A DNA stretch of 64,000 bases, from positions 62,001 through 126,000 of the forward strand of contig JAFNAS010000009.1 of assembly GCA_017860295.1 (NCBI GenBank). Reading direction: 5' to 3'. The notes below the pieces were generated by a model that saw only the letters and a list, made by a program, of their open reading frames with translations, searched no databases and had not been told where the DNA came from. Source of the DNA: Bacteroidota bacterium. GTDB taxonomy: Bacteria; Bacteroidota; Bacteroidia; Bacteroidales; Paludibacteraceae. Shown one piece after another: positions 50,916 through 59,452 of this stretch (position 1 is the stretch's first letter; each line of letters starts with the position of its first letter). The position numbers and the translations under genes are program-made.

Positions 50916-52298
50916 TTATCGGAGCGCGAACTGAACAGGCAGCGTGTACTTAACACGTACAATTTCTCCCCGTTGTTTTCCGGGAATCCATTTAGGCATG
51001 TTATAAATTACCCGACAGGCTTCGGCATCAAGAAGAGGATCAACACTTCTCAACACTTTGACGCTACTTACCGATCCATCTTTTTCGACCACAAATTGAC
51101 AGATAACTCTCCCCTGGGCACCTCTGCGTTGTGCATCAGCCGGATATTTAATGTTACGGGCAAGATATTCGCTGACGTTACCATCTGCAAAGTGAGGCAA
51201 CTCTTCTACTACCGTAAATACTTCATTGTTTTCCGACGACGCTTTACTTGTGCCGCTATTATTGGCATAACCTACCACCACAATTTCGTTTTTAGTACTT
51301 TCCTGTTCTTCTTCAGAAGTCTGGGTGGTCTTTGCTTGAGTTTGTGTTTGTGTTTGTCGTTTTGGAGTTTTTTTTGTTTGTTGAATGTTTTGAGCCAACA
51401 GTTGAGATGGAACTGCAGCTGTTTTGAGCATAGATGGCGTGTCTTCAATAACTTTTGTTTGGGCAAAACCTGCCATAATGCAACATGCCAGTGGAACGAC
51501 CACTAAGCTTTTCAAACTCGCAAGTTTGCTGGATTGTTTTTGTTTCATGATTTGGATACGTTTAAAGATTAATGGAAATGAGAAATGTAAACTAACGGGG
51601 CTCAATTGGTGATTGAGACTATATTTTATCAGGAGTTGAAAATATTGTTCTTTCAAATTCGTTTGCTGTAGCGTTTGCCGATCGGCAATAAACTCACAGT
51701 TTTCCTGTACAGCTTTGGAGTATAGCCAGACAACGGGATTGAAAAACTGTAAGATACAGATGAATCTTGCAAGCCATAAATCCAGATAATGAAGTTGTTT
51801 GGTGTGAGTATATTCGTGAGTAAGGATCAAACCAAGTTCATCGTCGGATGTGCTTTCCGGAATAAAGATGTATTTCCCGAATGAGAAGGGCGTCTGATGC
51901 GTTCGGGTGTAAATCAATCTACTGTCTCCGTTGCGTGTTCCTATCTCTTTCAGCAGCGGAATCAGGCTGATAGCTGTTTTTAGAACAAGGAACAGAATGC
52001 CGGCAACGTACAGTGCCGTGGTCGCTTTTTGAAGCATCTCCTCCCATGAGACCGGTTGTTGTATCTGAATGGCAGGCAGGGAGGTTACAATGGGTAAGTT
52101 GTCCGTTATTGGCGCACTGATGTGAACTGTGCGATAGATAACCATAAAAGGCATTACGACCGAGGCGAGCAATCCGAACAGCAGAAAGAAGCGGTTGAAG
52201 TTGGCGAACGTTTCCTTGCTGAGAAGGAGTCGATACACGGCATAAAAGGCGATCAGCCAAAGCGACGATTTGATTAGATAATCGAATAATGGATTCAT
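50916..52298 (-). CDS. BlaR1-like M56 metallopeptidase fused to a TonB C-terminal domain
   Basis: A 460-residue inner-membrane protein: four membrane helices around an M56 zinc peptidase domain with H161-E162-Y-T-H165 (LTHEYTHTKQLHY) and E202 in ENCEFIADRQT, a fourth helix near residues 268-285, a long Gln/Thr/Lys linker, and a TonB C-terminal domain (YPADAQRRGAQGRVICQFVVEKDGSVSSVKVLRSVDPLLDAEACRVI). BlaR1 proteins cut their BlaI partner when they sense a signal; here the penicillin-binding sensor is replaced by a TonB-type domain, so the signal must differ. Directly downstream of the blaI-like gene, 13 bases apart. Confidence 0.9.
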   Translation of the reverse strand: MNPLFDYLIKSSLWLIAFYAVYRLLLSKETFANFNRFFLLFGLLASVVMPFMVIYRTVHISAPITDNLPIVTSLPAIQIQQPVSWEEMLQKATTALYVAGILFLVLKTAISLIPLLKEIGTRNGDSRLIYTRTHQTPFSFGKYIFIPESTSDDELGLILTHEYTHTKQLHYLDLWLARFICILQFFNPVVWLYSKAVQENCEFIADRQTLQQTNLKEQYFQLLIKYSLNHQLSPVSLHFSFPLIFKRIQIMKQKQSSKLASLKSLVVVPLACCIMAGFAQTKVIEDTPSMLKTAAVPSQLLAQNIQQTKKTPKRQTQTQTQAKTTQTSEEEQESTKNEIVVVGYANNSGTSKASSENNEVFTVVEELPHFADGNVSEYLARNIKYPADAQRRGAQGRVICQFVVEKDGSVSSVKVLRSVDPLLDAEACRVIYNMPKWIPGKQRGEIVRVKYTLPVQFALR

Positions 52299-52311
52299 GG
52301 TAAATTCGGTT

Positions 52312-52677
52312 TTAGTGTTCTACATTTTTTTTTATCTGGTTCAGCAATTCGTCCAGTTCACTCATCGATAAATCGTTTTCTTTGACAAAGAAAGAGGCCA
52401 TCGATGCGAATGAACCGTTGAAATAGTTGTGAATCATCGAAGACATTTGTCTTTTTGTGTACTCCTCTTTTGCGATTTTCGGAAAATAGAGGTAGGTTCT
52501 TCCATACGCTTTGTGTTCGACGAATCCTTTTTGTTCCAGAATCCGGATTACCGTAGAGATCGTGTTGCGCGAAGGTTTCGGGTCGGAAAAGGCCTGGCGG
52601 ACATCCTGCACAATGCCTTCGCCCAACGACCAGAGAATTTGCATAATTTGTTCTTCTGCTTTCGTAAGTTGTATCAT
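52312..52677 (-). CDS. BlaI/MecI/CopY family repressor
   Basis: A 121-residue winged-helix repressor: LTKAEEQIMQILWSLGEGIVQDVRQAF, then the recognition region PSRNTISTVIRILEQKGFVEHKAYGRTYLYFP, and a C-terminal dimerisation helix. Start at 52677 (MIQLTKAEE) is the family N-terminus. It is expected to bind the two identical dyads in its own promoter and to be cleaved or released through the M56 partner encoded next. Confidence 0.92.
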   Translation of the reverse strand: MIQLTKAEEQIMQILWSLGEGIVQDVRQAFSDPKPSRNTISTVIRILEQKGFVEHKAYGRTYLYFPKIAKEEYTKRQMSSMIHNYFNGSFASMASFFVKENDLSMSELDELLNQIKKNVEH

Positions 52678-52695
52678 GAGTGAATTATTTTTACA

Positions 52696-52761
52696 CAAAC
52701 ATACGACTAAAAATATAGTCATCCCAAATTCAAAGCATTAAAAATGACTAAAAATATAGTC
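52696..52761 (-). promoter_or_regulatory. blaI-like promoter with two identical operator dyads
   Basis: Promoter on the minus strand: TTTG (52725-52728), 21 bases, TATGTTTG (52696-52703). The dyad GACTAAAAATATAGTC occurs at 52705-52720, between the two promoter elements, and again at 52746-52761, 41 bp upstream (about four helical turns). This is a classic layout for autorepression. Confidence 0.8.
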
Positions 52762-52861
52762 AATAAAAGCAAATAAAAAAGAGATGGCTTTGAACTGATT
52801 CAAAATCATCTCTTTAACCGATTGTTGTTTTAGCGGATATTTTTGTGCAAATAGCTTTGCC

Positions 52862-53893
52862 TTAGAATATCGGCAAGTGTTGTACAATAAAGTATCCGCC
52901 GACGATAAGCCATACGCACAAAATAAAAGCCAGCAAAAAGGGCTTGATGCCGGCTTCTTTGAATTGACGCAGGTGAGTTTCCATTCCGAGACCGGTCATT
53001 GCCATTGTCAGTAAGAAGGTGTCGATGTAGTTGATGACGCTAATCACTCCCTGCGGTAACAAATTGAACGAATTGAAGCCGATAACGGCTAAAAAACCGA
53101 ATGCAAACCAGGGAATGGTAATTTTTGCATCCTGTGCGTTATCTCCATTCGCTTTTTGGGCTTTCCGTGCGACGATAAATGCAAATAGCAATAATACAGG
53201 AGCTAAAAAGATGACGCGGATCATCTTTACAATAATAGCAGAGCCGGCAATTACTTCACCCATCGGGTTGCTGGCTCCAACCACATGGGCCACTTCGTGA
53301 ATCGTCGAGCCGGTGTAGAGGCCCCACTGTCGGTCGGTAAGGTGGAACAATCCGCTGCGAAACATAATAGGATACAGGAACATAGAAGTTGTACCGAAAA
53401 TAACCACAGTGGAGACTGCAATTGCGGTTTTGTGGGCTTTGTTGTTCAATACCGATTCCATTCCCAATACGGCTGCGGCACCGCAAATGGCACTACCTGT
53501 GGAGGTTAATAAAGCCGTTTCGCTATCCATTTTCATGAATTTACCGAGCAACATGCCGATGCACAAAGTTCCGGTAATGATGATGAGGTCGAGCATGATT
53601 GCCTCTACGCCCACGGCCATAATATTTTGAAATGTGAGGCGAAATCCGTAAAGGATAATGGCAAGGCGTAAAATCTTTTTCGAGCTGAATTTAATACCGG
53701 GTTGCCACTCTGCCGGCATCTGTTTTTTGAGCGTATTCCCGTACATCATTCCCAGGATAATACCGATAATCAGCGGACTGAATGAAATATATTTCATCGC
53801 GCTCGACTCGGAAATGTAAAATGCGGCGCAGGCGAATAGCGCGACGAACAGAATGCCGTGGATGAGATGTAATCTTTGATTGTTTAGAAACAT
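52862..53893 (-). CDS. YeiH/UPF0324 family membrane transporter
   Basis: A 343-residue membrane protein with about ten hydrophobic helices, matching the YeiH family (putative sulfate exporters): SPLIIGIILGMMYGN, ILRLAIILYGFRLTFQNI, TGSAICGAAAVLGMESVL, GLYTGSTIHEVAHVVGAS. Transport substrate is uncertain. The gene follows a LysR regulator on the same strand, an arrangement common for this family. The promoter and a possible LysR site lie between. Confidence 0.9.
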   Translation of the reverse strand: MFLNNQRLHLIHGILFVALFACAAFYISESSAMKYISFSPLIIGIILGMMYGNTLKKQMPAEWQPGIKFSSKKILRLAIILYGFRLTFQNIMAVGVEAIMLDLIIITGTLCIGMLLGKFMKMDSETALLTSTGSAICGAAAVLGMESVLNNKAHKTAIAVSTVVIFGTTSMFLYPIMFRSGLFHLTDRQWGLYTGSTIHEVAHVVGASNPMGEVIAGSAIIVKMIRVIFLAPVLLLFAFIVARKAQKANGDNAQDAKITIPWFAFGFLAVIGFNSFNLLPQGVISVINYIDTFLLTMAMTGLGMETHLRQFKEAGIKPFLLAFILCVWLIVGGYFIVQHLPIF

Positions 53894-53981
53894 AATGATC
53901 TGCTTTTAGTAATCTGTGTTCTGTGTGGAAGGGCTGGATACAAAGACAAACCGGCCTTCGTTCCGACTCTTTTTTACGGCG

Positions 53982-54022
53982 CAAAGGTAGTGACGAACAA
54001 TAATAAAATAAAATAGTATTTT
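53982..54022 (-). promoter_or_regulatory. promoter and candidate LysR site of the yeiH-like gene
   Basis: -7 element TACCTTTG (53982-53989) with TTTA (54009-54012) 19 bases upstream on the minus strand. A perfect dyad AAAATA-G-TATTTT (54010-54022) overlaps the -33 position and could bind the LysR protein encoded next to it. Confidence 0.5.
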
Positions 54023-54036
54023 GTTCTTTTCGATTA

Positions 54037-54924
54037 CTAAAAGTTATAATGAAGCATGAATGAAGAGAATGTTTCCTGGGTATGCAGGGTGGGTCCCTGC
54101 CGTTCTGCCATGCGGAATGAACGGGTGATGGCGAGATTTTTGACGGTTAGCGCCGTTAGTAGGCCGAATTGAAGCTCTTTTCCAATAGCGCGTTCGGAGA
54201 TGAAGGCGATGCCGTCGTAGACGGTCAGGAAGTTTTTGATGGCTTCGGTGGCACCGAGTGTGGCTACAATGTTGAGCTGTTCGGGGTGGAGGCCTGCGTT
54301 GAGGAACGCTTGCATCAGTGTTTGCAGGGTGCCAGATCCCTGTTCCCGTACAATCAGAGGCGCCGCTGCAAGGTCATTGACGGTTAACGATTTTTTTCGC
54401 GCGTAGAGAGAGCCCGATCCGGCAACGGCAACGAGATTGTCTTGCATGAAGGGCGTGTACCGGAGATTAGGCGCTCCACTACTATTCTCTACCAGCGCAA
54501 TATCGATGTTGTTTTCTGTCAGCAGATTTTCCATTTGCTGTGAATTGCCGGAAACCATGTGGAGTGTTATTTTGGGGTAGCGTTTCCGGAATGCAGCCAA
54601 CAGTGCCGGTACTACATATTGCGCAATGGTAGAGCTTGCACCCAGTCGCAGAGTTCCTTCGCTCTCGCCTTTGAGCGTGCTGAGCTCGTAATTCAACTCA
54701 TTATACATGTTGTCGATGGTGCGCAAACGGTTATACATGATTTCGCCGGCCTGAGTCAGGAAAATTCGGTTACCTTTGCGGGTAAACAGAGCGATGCCGC
54801 TCTTGCTCTCCAACTCGTGGATATGTTTCGTTACGGCCGGTTGTGATATAAAGAGGCTTTCGGCGGCTTTGGTAAAGTTGAGATTCTCGGCCACTGCCAT
54901 GAAGACTTGTTCGCGATAATCCAT
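54037..54924 (-). CDS. LysR family transcriptional regulator
   Basis: A 295-residue LysR regulator: N-terminal winged HTH (FMAVAENLNFTKAAESLFISQPAVTKHIHELESKSGIALFTRKG, residues 8-50) and a substrate-binding domain (GTLRLGASSTIAQYVVPALLAAFRKRYPKI; LIVREQGSGTLQTLMQAFLNAG). It resembles CysB/CysL-like regulators that sit beside YeiH genes, so it likely controls the transporter in response to a sulfur- or nitrogen-related ligand; the ligand is a guess. Divergent from the amidase gene. Confidence 0.92.
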   Translation of the reverse strand: MDYREQVFMAVAENLNFTKAAESLFISQPAVTKHIHELESKSGIALFTRKGNRIFLTQAGEIMYNRLRTIDNMYNELNYELSTLKGESEGTLRLGASSTIAQYVVPALLAAFRKRYPKITLHMVSGNSQQMENLLTENNIDIALVENSSGAPNLRYTPFMQDNLVAVAGSGSLYARKKSLTVNDLAAAPLIVREQGSGTLQTLMQAFLNAGLHPEQLNIVATLGATEAIKNFLTVYDGIAFISERAIGKELQFGLLTALTVKNLAITRSFRMAERQGPTLHTQETFSSFMLHYNF

Positions 54925-54984
54925 CGGAAAATGTTTTAATTGAACGTGGTTGAGTACGTTTATTTTGTTGACAAAAATACAACT

Positions 54985-55014
54985 TTTGCATCAGGATTTT
55001 ATTTGTTATTTTTG
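54985..55014 (+). promoter_or_regulatory. promoter of the amidase-mce genes
   Basis: TTTG (54985-54988), 18 bases, TATTTTTG (55007-55014); predicted start about 15 bases before the ATG. Confidence 0.65.
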
Positions 55015-55036
55015 TAGCTTAAAACCGACGAGTAAA

Positions 55037-56260
55037 ATGAGAAAGCTATTCATCGTATCTATTTGTCTGCTATCCTTTGTATTGTCCTTTGGCACAGTGT
55101 TTGCTGCTAATTTTACTGTTACAATCGATGCCGGGCATGGAGGAAAAGACCCCGGAGCGATAGGCTCATTTGCAAAAGAGAAGAGCATTAATCTGGCGGT
55201 AGCTCTGAAGGTTGGGAAGCTGATCGAGAGCCGGTATGCCGATGTGAGGGTGGTTTATACCCGTAAAACAGATGTTTTTATTCCGCTGGAAGAGCGTGCT
55301 TCCATAGCCAACAATGCGCACTCGAATCTGTTCTTGTGCATTCACACCAACTCGTCGCCCAGTCCGGCGGCTTCGGGTGCCGAAACCTATACGTTGGGTT
55401 TGGCCAAAACGCAGGCGAACATGAATGTGGCTCGTCGGGAGAATGCGGTAATTTTGTTGGAGGATAATTATAAACAGAAATATCAGGGATTTAATCCGAA
55501 CTCGACGGATTCGTATATCATGTTCGAGTACATGCAGGACAAATATATCGATCGAAGCGTGCAATTTGCCTCCGATATTCAGACTCAGTTTTCGCAAAAG
55601 GCCAATCGTGCCGATCGGGGAGTACGTCAGGCCGGTTTTTGGGTGTTGCACCGTACGTCGATGCCGGCTGTGCTGGTTGAGGTGGGTTATATCTCGAACC
55701 AGAGTGAGGAGGAGTTTATTACCTCTGAGAACGGACAACAACGGTTAGCCGAATCGATTGTGGCGGCTTTCGGAAAATTCAAACATGAACATGACCGGCG
55801 TTCGGGGAAAATGAGTGTTGCTGCGGCTAAGGAGGATACTGTTTCGGAAAAGCATTCGTCAAAACAAGACTCGATCCGGCCGGGAACAACGAGGCAAGAG
55901 CCTGAGAAGCAAAAAAAACGGAAGAAAACTCAACCGATAGTCGCAGATGCTCCACAACCCGAAGATCAGTCAAAGAGTGGGGTTGATGCAGATGCGCTAA
56001 CATTTAGAGTGCAGTTTTTCATCTCTCCTACTAAACTTCGAAAAAATAGTTCTAAATTAAAAGGAATTACGGATGCGACCTTCTATCGGGAACAAAACAT
56101 GTATAAATACACCACAGCAGAGTCGGTTGATTACAATCGGGTGGTAAACTCATTCAAGCAAATTCTCAAATCTTTCCCCGATGCATTTATTGTTGCATTT
56201 AAGGGAGATCAAAAGATTCCTTTGCAGGATGCCATTAAGCAGTGGAAGAAAAAACGATAA
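55037..56260 (+). CDS. N-acetylmuramoyl-L-alanine amidase (Amidase_3)
   Basis: A 407-residue cell-wall amidase: signal peptide (MRKLFIVSICLLSFVLSFGTVFA), zinc-dependent Amidase_3 domain (TVTIDAGHGGKDPGAIG with the first histidine, EKSINLAVALKVG with glutamate, FLCIHTNSSPS with histidine, and PAVLVEVGYISNQSEEE with the catalytic glutamate) to about residue 240, a charged Lys/Gln linker, and a C-terminal SPOR-like domain (FRVQFFISPTKLRKNSSKLKG; DAFIVAFKGDQKIPLQDAIK). It splits stem peptides from glycan strands, typically at division. Start at 55037 gives the signal peptide. Followed after 10 bases by the mce gene. Confidence 0.93.
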   Translation: MRKLFIVSICLLSFVLSFGTVFAANFTVTIDAGHGGKDPGAIGSFAKEKSINLAVALKVGKLIESRYADVRVVYTRKTDVFIPLEERASIANNAHSNLFLCIHTNSSPSPAASGAETYTLGLAKTQANMNVARRENAVILLEDNYKQKYQGFNPNSTDSYIMFEYMQDKYIDRSVQFASDIQTQFSQKANRADRGVRQAGFWVLHRTSMPAVLVEVGYISNQSEEEFITSENGQQRLAESIVAAFGKFKHEHDRRSGKMSVAAAKEDTVSEKHSSKQDSIRPGTTRQEPEKQKKRKKTQPIVADAPQPEDQSKSGVDADALTFRVQFFISPTKLRKNSSKLKGITDATFYREQNMYKYTTAESVDYNRVVNSFKQILKSFPDAFIVAFKGDQKIPLQDAIKQWKKKR

Positions 56261-56270
56261 ACACTATCTT

Positions 56271-57182
56271 ATGAATAAAGATTTTTTAGCAAAGAGTAGG
56301 GAGGTTCGCATCGGCTTGGTGGTAGCGATAGCTATCGGCCTGCTTTTCTTCGGCCTGAACTATTTGAAAGGGATCAACATTTTTTCTCCGACAAATTATT
56401 ATATCGCTATTTACAAAAACGTAGATGGATTGGTGCCTTCCAATGCAGTTTATATTAAAGGCTATAAAGTAGGGCAAGTCGATAAAATCGTGTACGATTT
56501 CAGCCGCGATAGCTCTTTTATGGTCTATCTCACTATCAATAAAGATTTGAAGCTTCCTAAAGGAACGCGTGCTGAACTGGCCGACGAAGGTCTGGTGGGA
56601 GGTAAGCAACTCAATCTGGTTTTGGGGTCGGTTTCCGGCACCTATTATCACTCGGGCGATCTTATTGAATCGGCGGTGCCAGCTACGCTGATGGAAACGA
56701 TTAAAACCGGGGTGTTGCCCAATCTGGAGAAGATCGTGCCCAAGCTCGATTCGCTGATTACCAACTTGAACAAGGTAGCATCCGATCCGGCAATTGGCAA
56801 AAGTCTGGCATCCATACAACGAACGACTTCCAATCTGGACGAAACTTCCGCTCAATTGAAATCGATGATGCACAAAGATGTGCCTCAAATCCTGACTAAA
56901 GTAAACAAAATGGCAGATAACTTTGAGTCGGTGAGCAGCAATCTGCGCACTATCGATTTTGCATCTACTATTGCCAGCGTGAATCAAACGTTGGCAAACT
57001 TAGCCAGTGCAACCAACAAACTGAACAGCAAAGAGGGAACGCTAGGGCTATTGCTTAACGATAAAACATTGTACGTCAACCTGTCGAATATGACCGGCAG
57101 TGCCAACGACCTGATGGTCGACCTGAAGGCTCATCCGAAACGTTACGTACACTTCTCCGTTTTCGGAAAGAAAGATAAATAA
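56271..57182 (+). CDS. MlaD/MCE family lipid-transport protein
   Basis: A 303-residue protein with one N-terminal membrane helix (VRIGLVVAIAIGLLFFGLNYL) and an MCE domain (YYIAIYKNVDGLVPSNAVYIKGYKVGQVDKIVYD; LPKGTRAELADEGLVGGKQLNLVLG), then a helical tail. MCE proteins bring phospholipids between outer and inner membrane with an ABC transporter; the ATPase and permease genes are not in this window. Start at 56271. Co-transcribed with the amidase gene, as often in Bacteroidetes. Confidence 0.92.
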   Translation: MNKDFLAKSREVRIGLVVAIAIGLLFFGLNYLKGINIFSPTNYYIAIYKNVDGLVPSNAVYIKGYKVGQVDKIVYDFSRDSSFMVYLTINKDLKLPKGTRAELADEGLVGGKQLNLVLGSVSGTYYHSGDLIESAVPATLMETIKTGVLPNLEKIVPKLDSLITNLNKVASDPAIGKSLASIQRTTSNLDETSAQLKSMMHKDVPQILTKVNKMADNFESVSSNLRTIDFASTIASVNQTLANLASATNKLNSKEGTLGLLLNDKTLYVNLSNMTGSANDLMVDLKAHPKRYVHFSVFGKKDK

Positions 57183-57206
57183 TTTGCCAATTATCCAATA
57201 TGCCGG

Positions 57207-57235
57207 TATGCCAATTCGATTGGTAAATTGGCATA
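57207..57235. repeat. inverted repeat between mce and trxB
   Basis: Perfect 10-bp arms TATGCCAATT (57207-57216) and AATTGGCATA (57226-57235) around a 9-base loop, within a stretch that repeats GCCAATT. It may be a weak terminator or an operator for trxB. Confidence 0.7.
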
Positions 57236-57260
57236 TTTGCACATTAAAGAATTGAACAAC

Positions 57261-58253
57261 ATGGATTTTCAAACATTAAATCTCAATAATCCGGCACCGG
57301 CACAACCTGTGACCGGAACTGCCGAACAGGTACGATGCCTTATCATCGGTTCGGGACCTGCCGGATACACCGCAGCAATTTATGCCGGGCGTGCCAATCT
57401 GGCTCCGGTATTGTACGAAGGTATGCAACCCGGAGGTCAGTTGACGACGACCACCGAAGTAGAAAATTTTCCTGGCTATCCTTCCGGAGTCGACGGCAAT
57501 CAGCTGATGGCCGACCTTCGCGAACAGGCGGGACGCTTCGGTGCCGATCTCCGTTATGGCACGGCTACGGCTGCCGATCTGTCGGCTTCTCCCTACAAAA
57601 TTACTATCGACGGTGAAAAGGTGATCGAAGCCGAATCGGTGATTATTGCCACCGGCGCTTCGGCAAAATATCTCGGACTGCCCGACGAACAGAAATATGC
57701 CGGTTCGGGCGTGTCGGCCTGTGCAACCTGCGACGGTTTCTTCTACCGCAAAAAAGTGGTTGCCGTGGTGGGTGGTGGCGATACTGCCTGCGAAGAGGCG
57801 CTTTATCTTTCGCATCTGGCGGCAAAGGTCTACCTGATTGTGCGTAAACCGTTCCTTCGCGCATCCGTTATCATGCGTGATCGGGTGATGAATGCTCCCA
57901 ACATCGAAGTGTTGTTCGAGCATGTTACCAAAGATCTGTTTGGCGAAGGCGTGGTGCAGGGTGCAACCTTGGTGAAAAAGCCCGGCACGGCCGAAGAAGA
58001 GGAGGTGAAGATTGCCATCGACGGCTTTTTCCTGGGTATCGGTCACCAGCCGAATACCGGTATTTTCAAAAAGTATCTTGAACTGGATGAAAACGGATAT
58101 ATCGTTACCTTGCCCGACTCGCCCGCGACTAAAATTCCGGGTGTGTTTGCCGCCGGCGATGTGGCCGATCCTGTCTACAAGCAGGCCATCACGGCAGCCG
58201 GCAGCGGTTGCAAAGCGGCGATTGAAGCTGAGCGATATCTCTCCAGTAAATAA
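57261..58253 (+). CDS. trxB: thioredoxin-disulfide reductase
   Basis: A 330-residue NADPH-dependent flavoprotein that reduces thioredoxin. FAD motif LIIGSGPAGYTAAIYAGRA (about residues 27-45), redox pair C154-A-T-C157 in SACATCDGFFY, NADPH motif VVGGGDTACEEALYL, and C-terminal GVFAAGDVADPVYKQAITAAGSGCKAA. Start at 57261 (MDFQTLNL); the short upstream extension falls in the inverted repeat. It probably supplies electrons to the Gpx-type peroxidase as well. Confidence 0.96.
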   Translation: MDFQTLNLNNPAPAQPVTGTAEQVRCLIIGSGPAGYTAAIYAGRANLAPVLYEGMQPGGQLTTTTEVENFPGYPSGVDGNQLMADLREQAGRFGADLRYGTATAADLSASPYKITIDGEKVIEAESVIIATGASAKYLGLPDEQKYAGSGVSACATCDGFFYRKKVVAVVGGGDTACEEALYLSHLAAKVYLIVRKPFLRASVIMRDRVMNAPNIEVLFEHVTKDLFGEGVVQGATLVKKPGTAEEEEVKIAIDGFFLGIGHQPNTGIFKKYLELDENGYIVTLPDSPATKIPGVFAAGDVADPVYKQAITAAGSGCKAAIEAERYLSSK

Positions 58254-58258
58254 TTTAC

Positions 58259-58291
58259 AAACGCCGGGTGATTTTCACTCGGCGTTTTTTT
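58259..58291 (+). terminator. terminator after trxB
   Basis: AACGCCGGGTG-ATTTT-CACTCGGCGTT stem followed by seven T residues. Confidence 0.93.
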
Positions 58292-58310
58292 GTATCTTCG
58301 TTCCAACTCT

Positions 58311-59087
58311 ATGGAAAATACGATATACGAAATAGGAATGGCGCTGAGTGGTGGTGGGATCAAAGCGATGGCACACCTTGGCGTACTTCAGGCAATGGAG
58401 GAGCACGGACTAAAACCCGGCATTCTGGCGGGGGTAAGTGCCGGTTCCATTGTGGGGGCGCTCTATGCCGACGGTCATGCACCCCGCGATATTGCGCTCT
58501 TTTTTCAGGAATCAAAATTCCTGCAACTGGCAAAGGTGGCGGTGCCCCGCAAAGGGTTTCTCTCATCGACGCGCTTTTACAGGGCCATCGGCGGAATGCT
58601 CCGGGCGCAGACTTTTGAGGAGTTGTCGATACCGTTAGTGATTAATGCTACCGATTTCTCCGAAGGCAAACCGGTCTATTTCAGTTCCGGTCCGTTGCTA
58701 AAAATTATCATTGCCTCATCGAGCATCCCCGTTGTAATGAATCCAGTAGAGATGGACGGCAAACAGTACGTGGATGGGGGCATTTTCTGCAACCTGCCGG
58801 CCCGGGTTATCCGCAGCCGTTGCCACAAACTTATCGGGGTACATGTCAATCCCATTACTACCGTCAAACCCCTCACTTCCATTATCGAAATAGCCGAACG
58901 AACCTATCATCTGACGGTGCAATCGAACACTGTAGAAGAGAAACAGGTATGCGATCTGGTGATTGAACCTGCTAAAGCTCGCGAATTCGGGATGTTCGAC
59001 ACCTCCAAAAGTACCCGCATCTTTGAAATCGGCTACGAAGCCGGTATGCGGGCTCTCGACAAACACGCAAAAAAATTGTTGAAATAG
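58311..59087 (+). CDS. patatin-like phospholipase family protein
   Basis: A 258-residue patatin-type lipid hydrolase with the Ser-Asp dyad: oxyanion loop SGGGIKAMAHLG (about residues 13-24), nucleophile S43 in GVSAGS, and D155 in YVDGGIFCNLP. It deacylates phospholipids in the cytoplasm or at the inner membrane; no signal peptide. Start at 58311, ten bases after a -7-like TATCTTCG (58293-58300). Monocistronic after the trxB terminator. Confidence 0.92.
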   Translation: MENTIYEIGMALSGGGIKAMAHLGVLQAMEEHGLKPGILAGVSAGSIVGALYADGHAPRDIALFFQESKFLQLAKVAVPRKGFLSSTRFYRAIGGMLRAQTFEELSIPLVINATDFSEGKPVYFSSGPLLKIIIASSSIPVVMNPVEMDGKQYVDGGIFCNLPARVIRSRCHKLIGVHVNPITTVKPLTSIIEIAERTYHLTVQSNTVEEKQVCDLVIEPAKAREFGMFDTSKSTRIFEIGYEAGMRALDKHAKKLLK

Positions 59088-59383
59088 ATATTGCGACACA
59101 ATGAAGTCAGCAGATGATTATATTTCGAAGCCATTCAGCTCTGAATCTTTTCTTTGGTAGCGTATCTTGTCTTAGCTTTCTCTTACTAACGCACCTAACC
59201 TCTCCCGATCTTTGGTCACCACTTTTCCAATGGAGAGTAAAAGCGGAAAGAGTAGATATTTGGGAGGAATTTGGTCGCAAAATAAGGAGATACTATTCAT
59301 TACAATGTTATAGACCTCCTTGGAAGGAACCAACGTTCAACGACCAAAAAGAATTAATAGAAGGTCACAACCAAAACAAGTTT
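59088..59383. other. gene-free stretch, possibly decayed sequence
   Basis: About 300 bases between the patatin gene and a long terminator. An open frame from 59114 exists but runs through the terminator into the antisense of rprY and has no family features. A segment at 59205-59250 (CCTAACCTCTCCC followed by a GGAGAG arm) loosely resembles the R1-R3 repeats of leuS. No promoter or RNA is evident. Confidence 0.4.
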
Positions 59384-59439
59384 CATACAAAAAGAGACTG
59401 TCTCAAAATTTCTATTTTGAGACAGTCTCTTTTTGTATG
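59384..59439. terminator. very long perfect hairpin terminator after rprY
   Basis: A 26-bp perfect inverted repeat (core AAAGAGACTGTCTCAAAAT) with a 4-base loop, containing A and T runs so that it can end transcripts on both strands. The rprY stop is at 59453. Confidence 0.93.
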
Positions 59440-59452
59440 TTCTAAAAAACGA

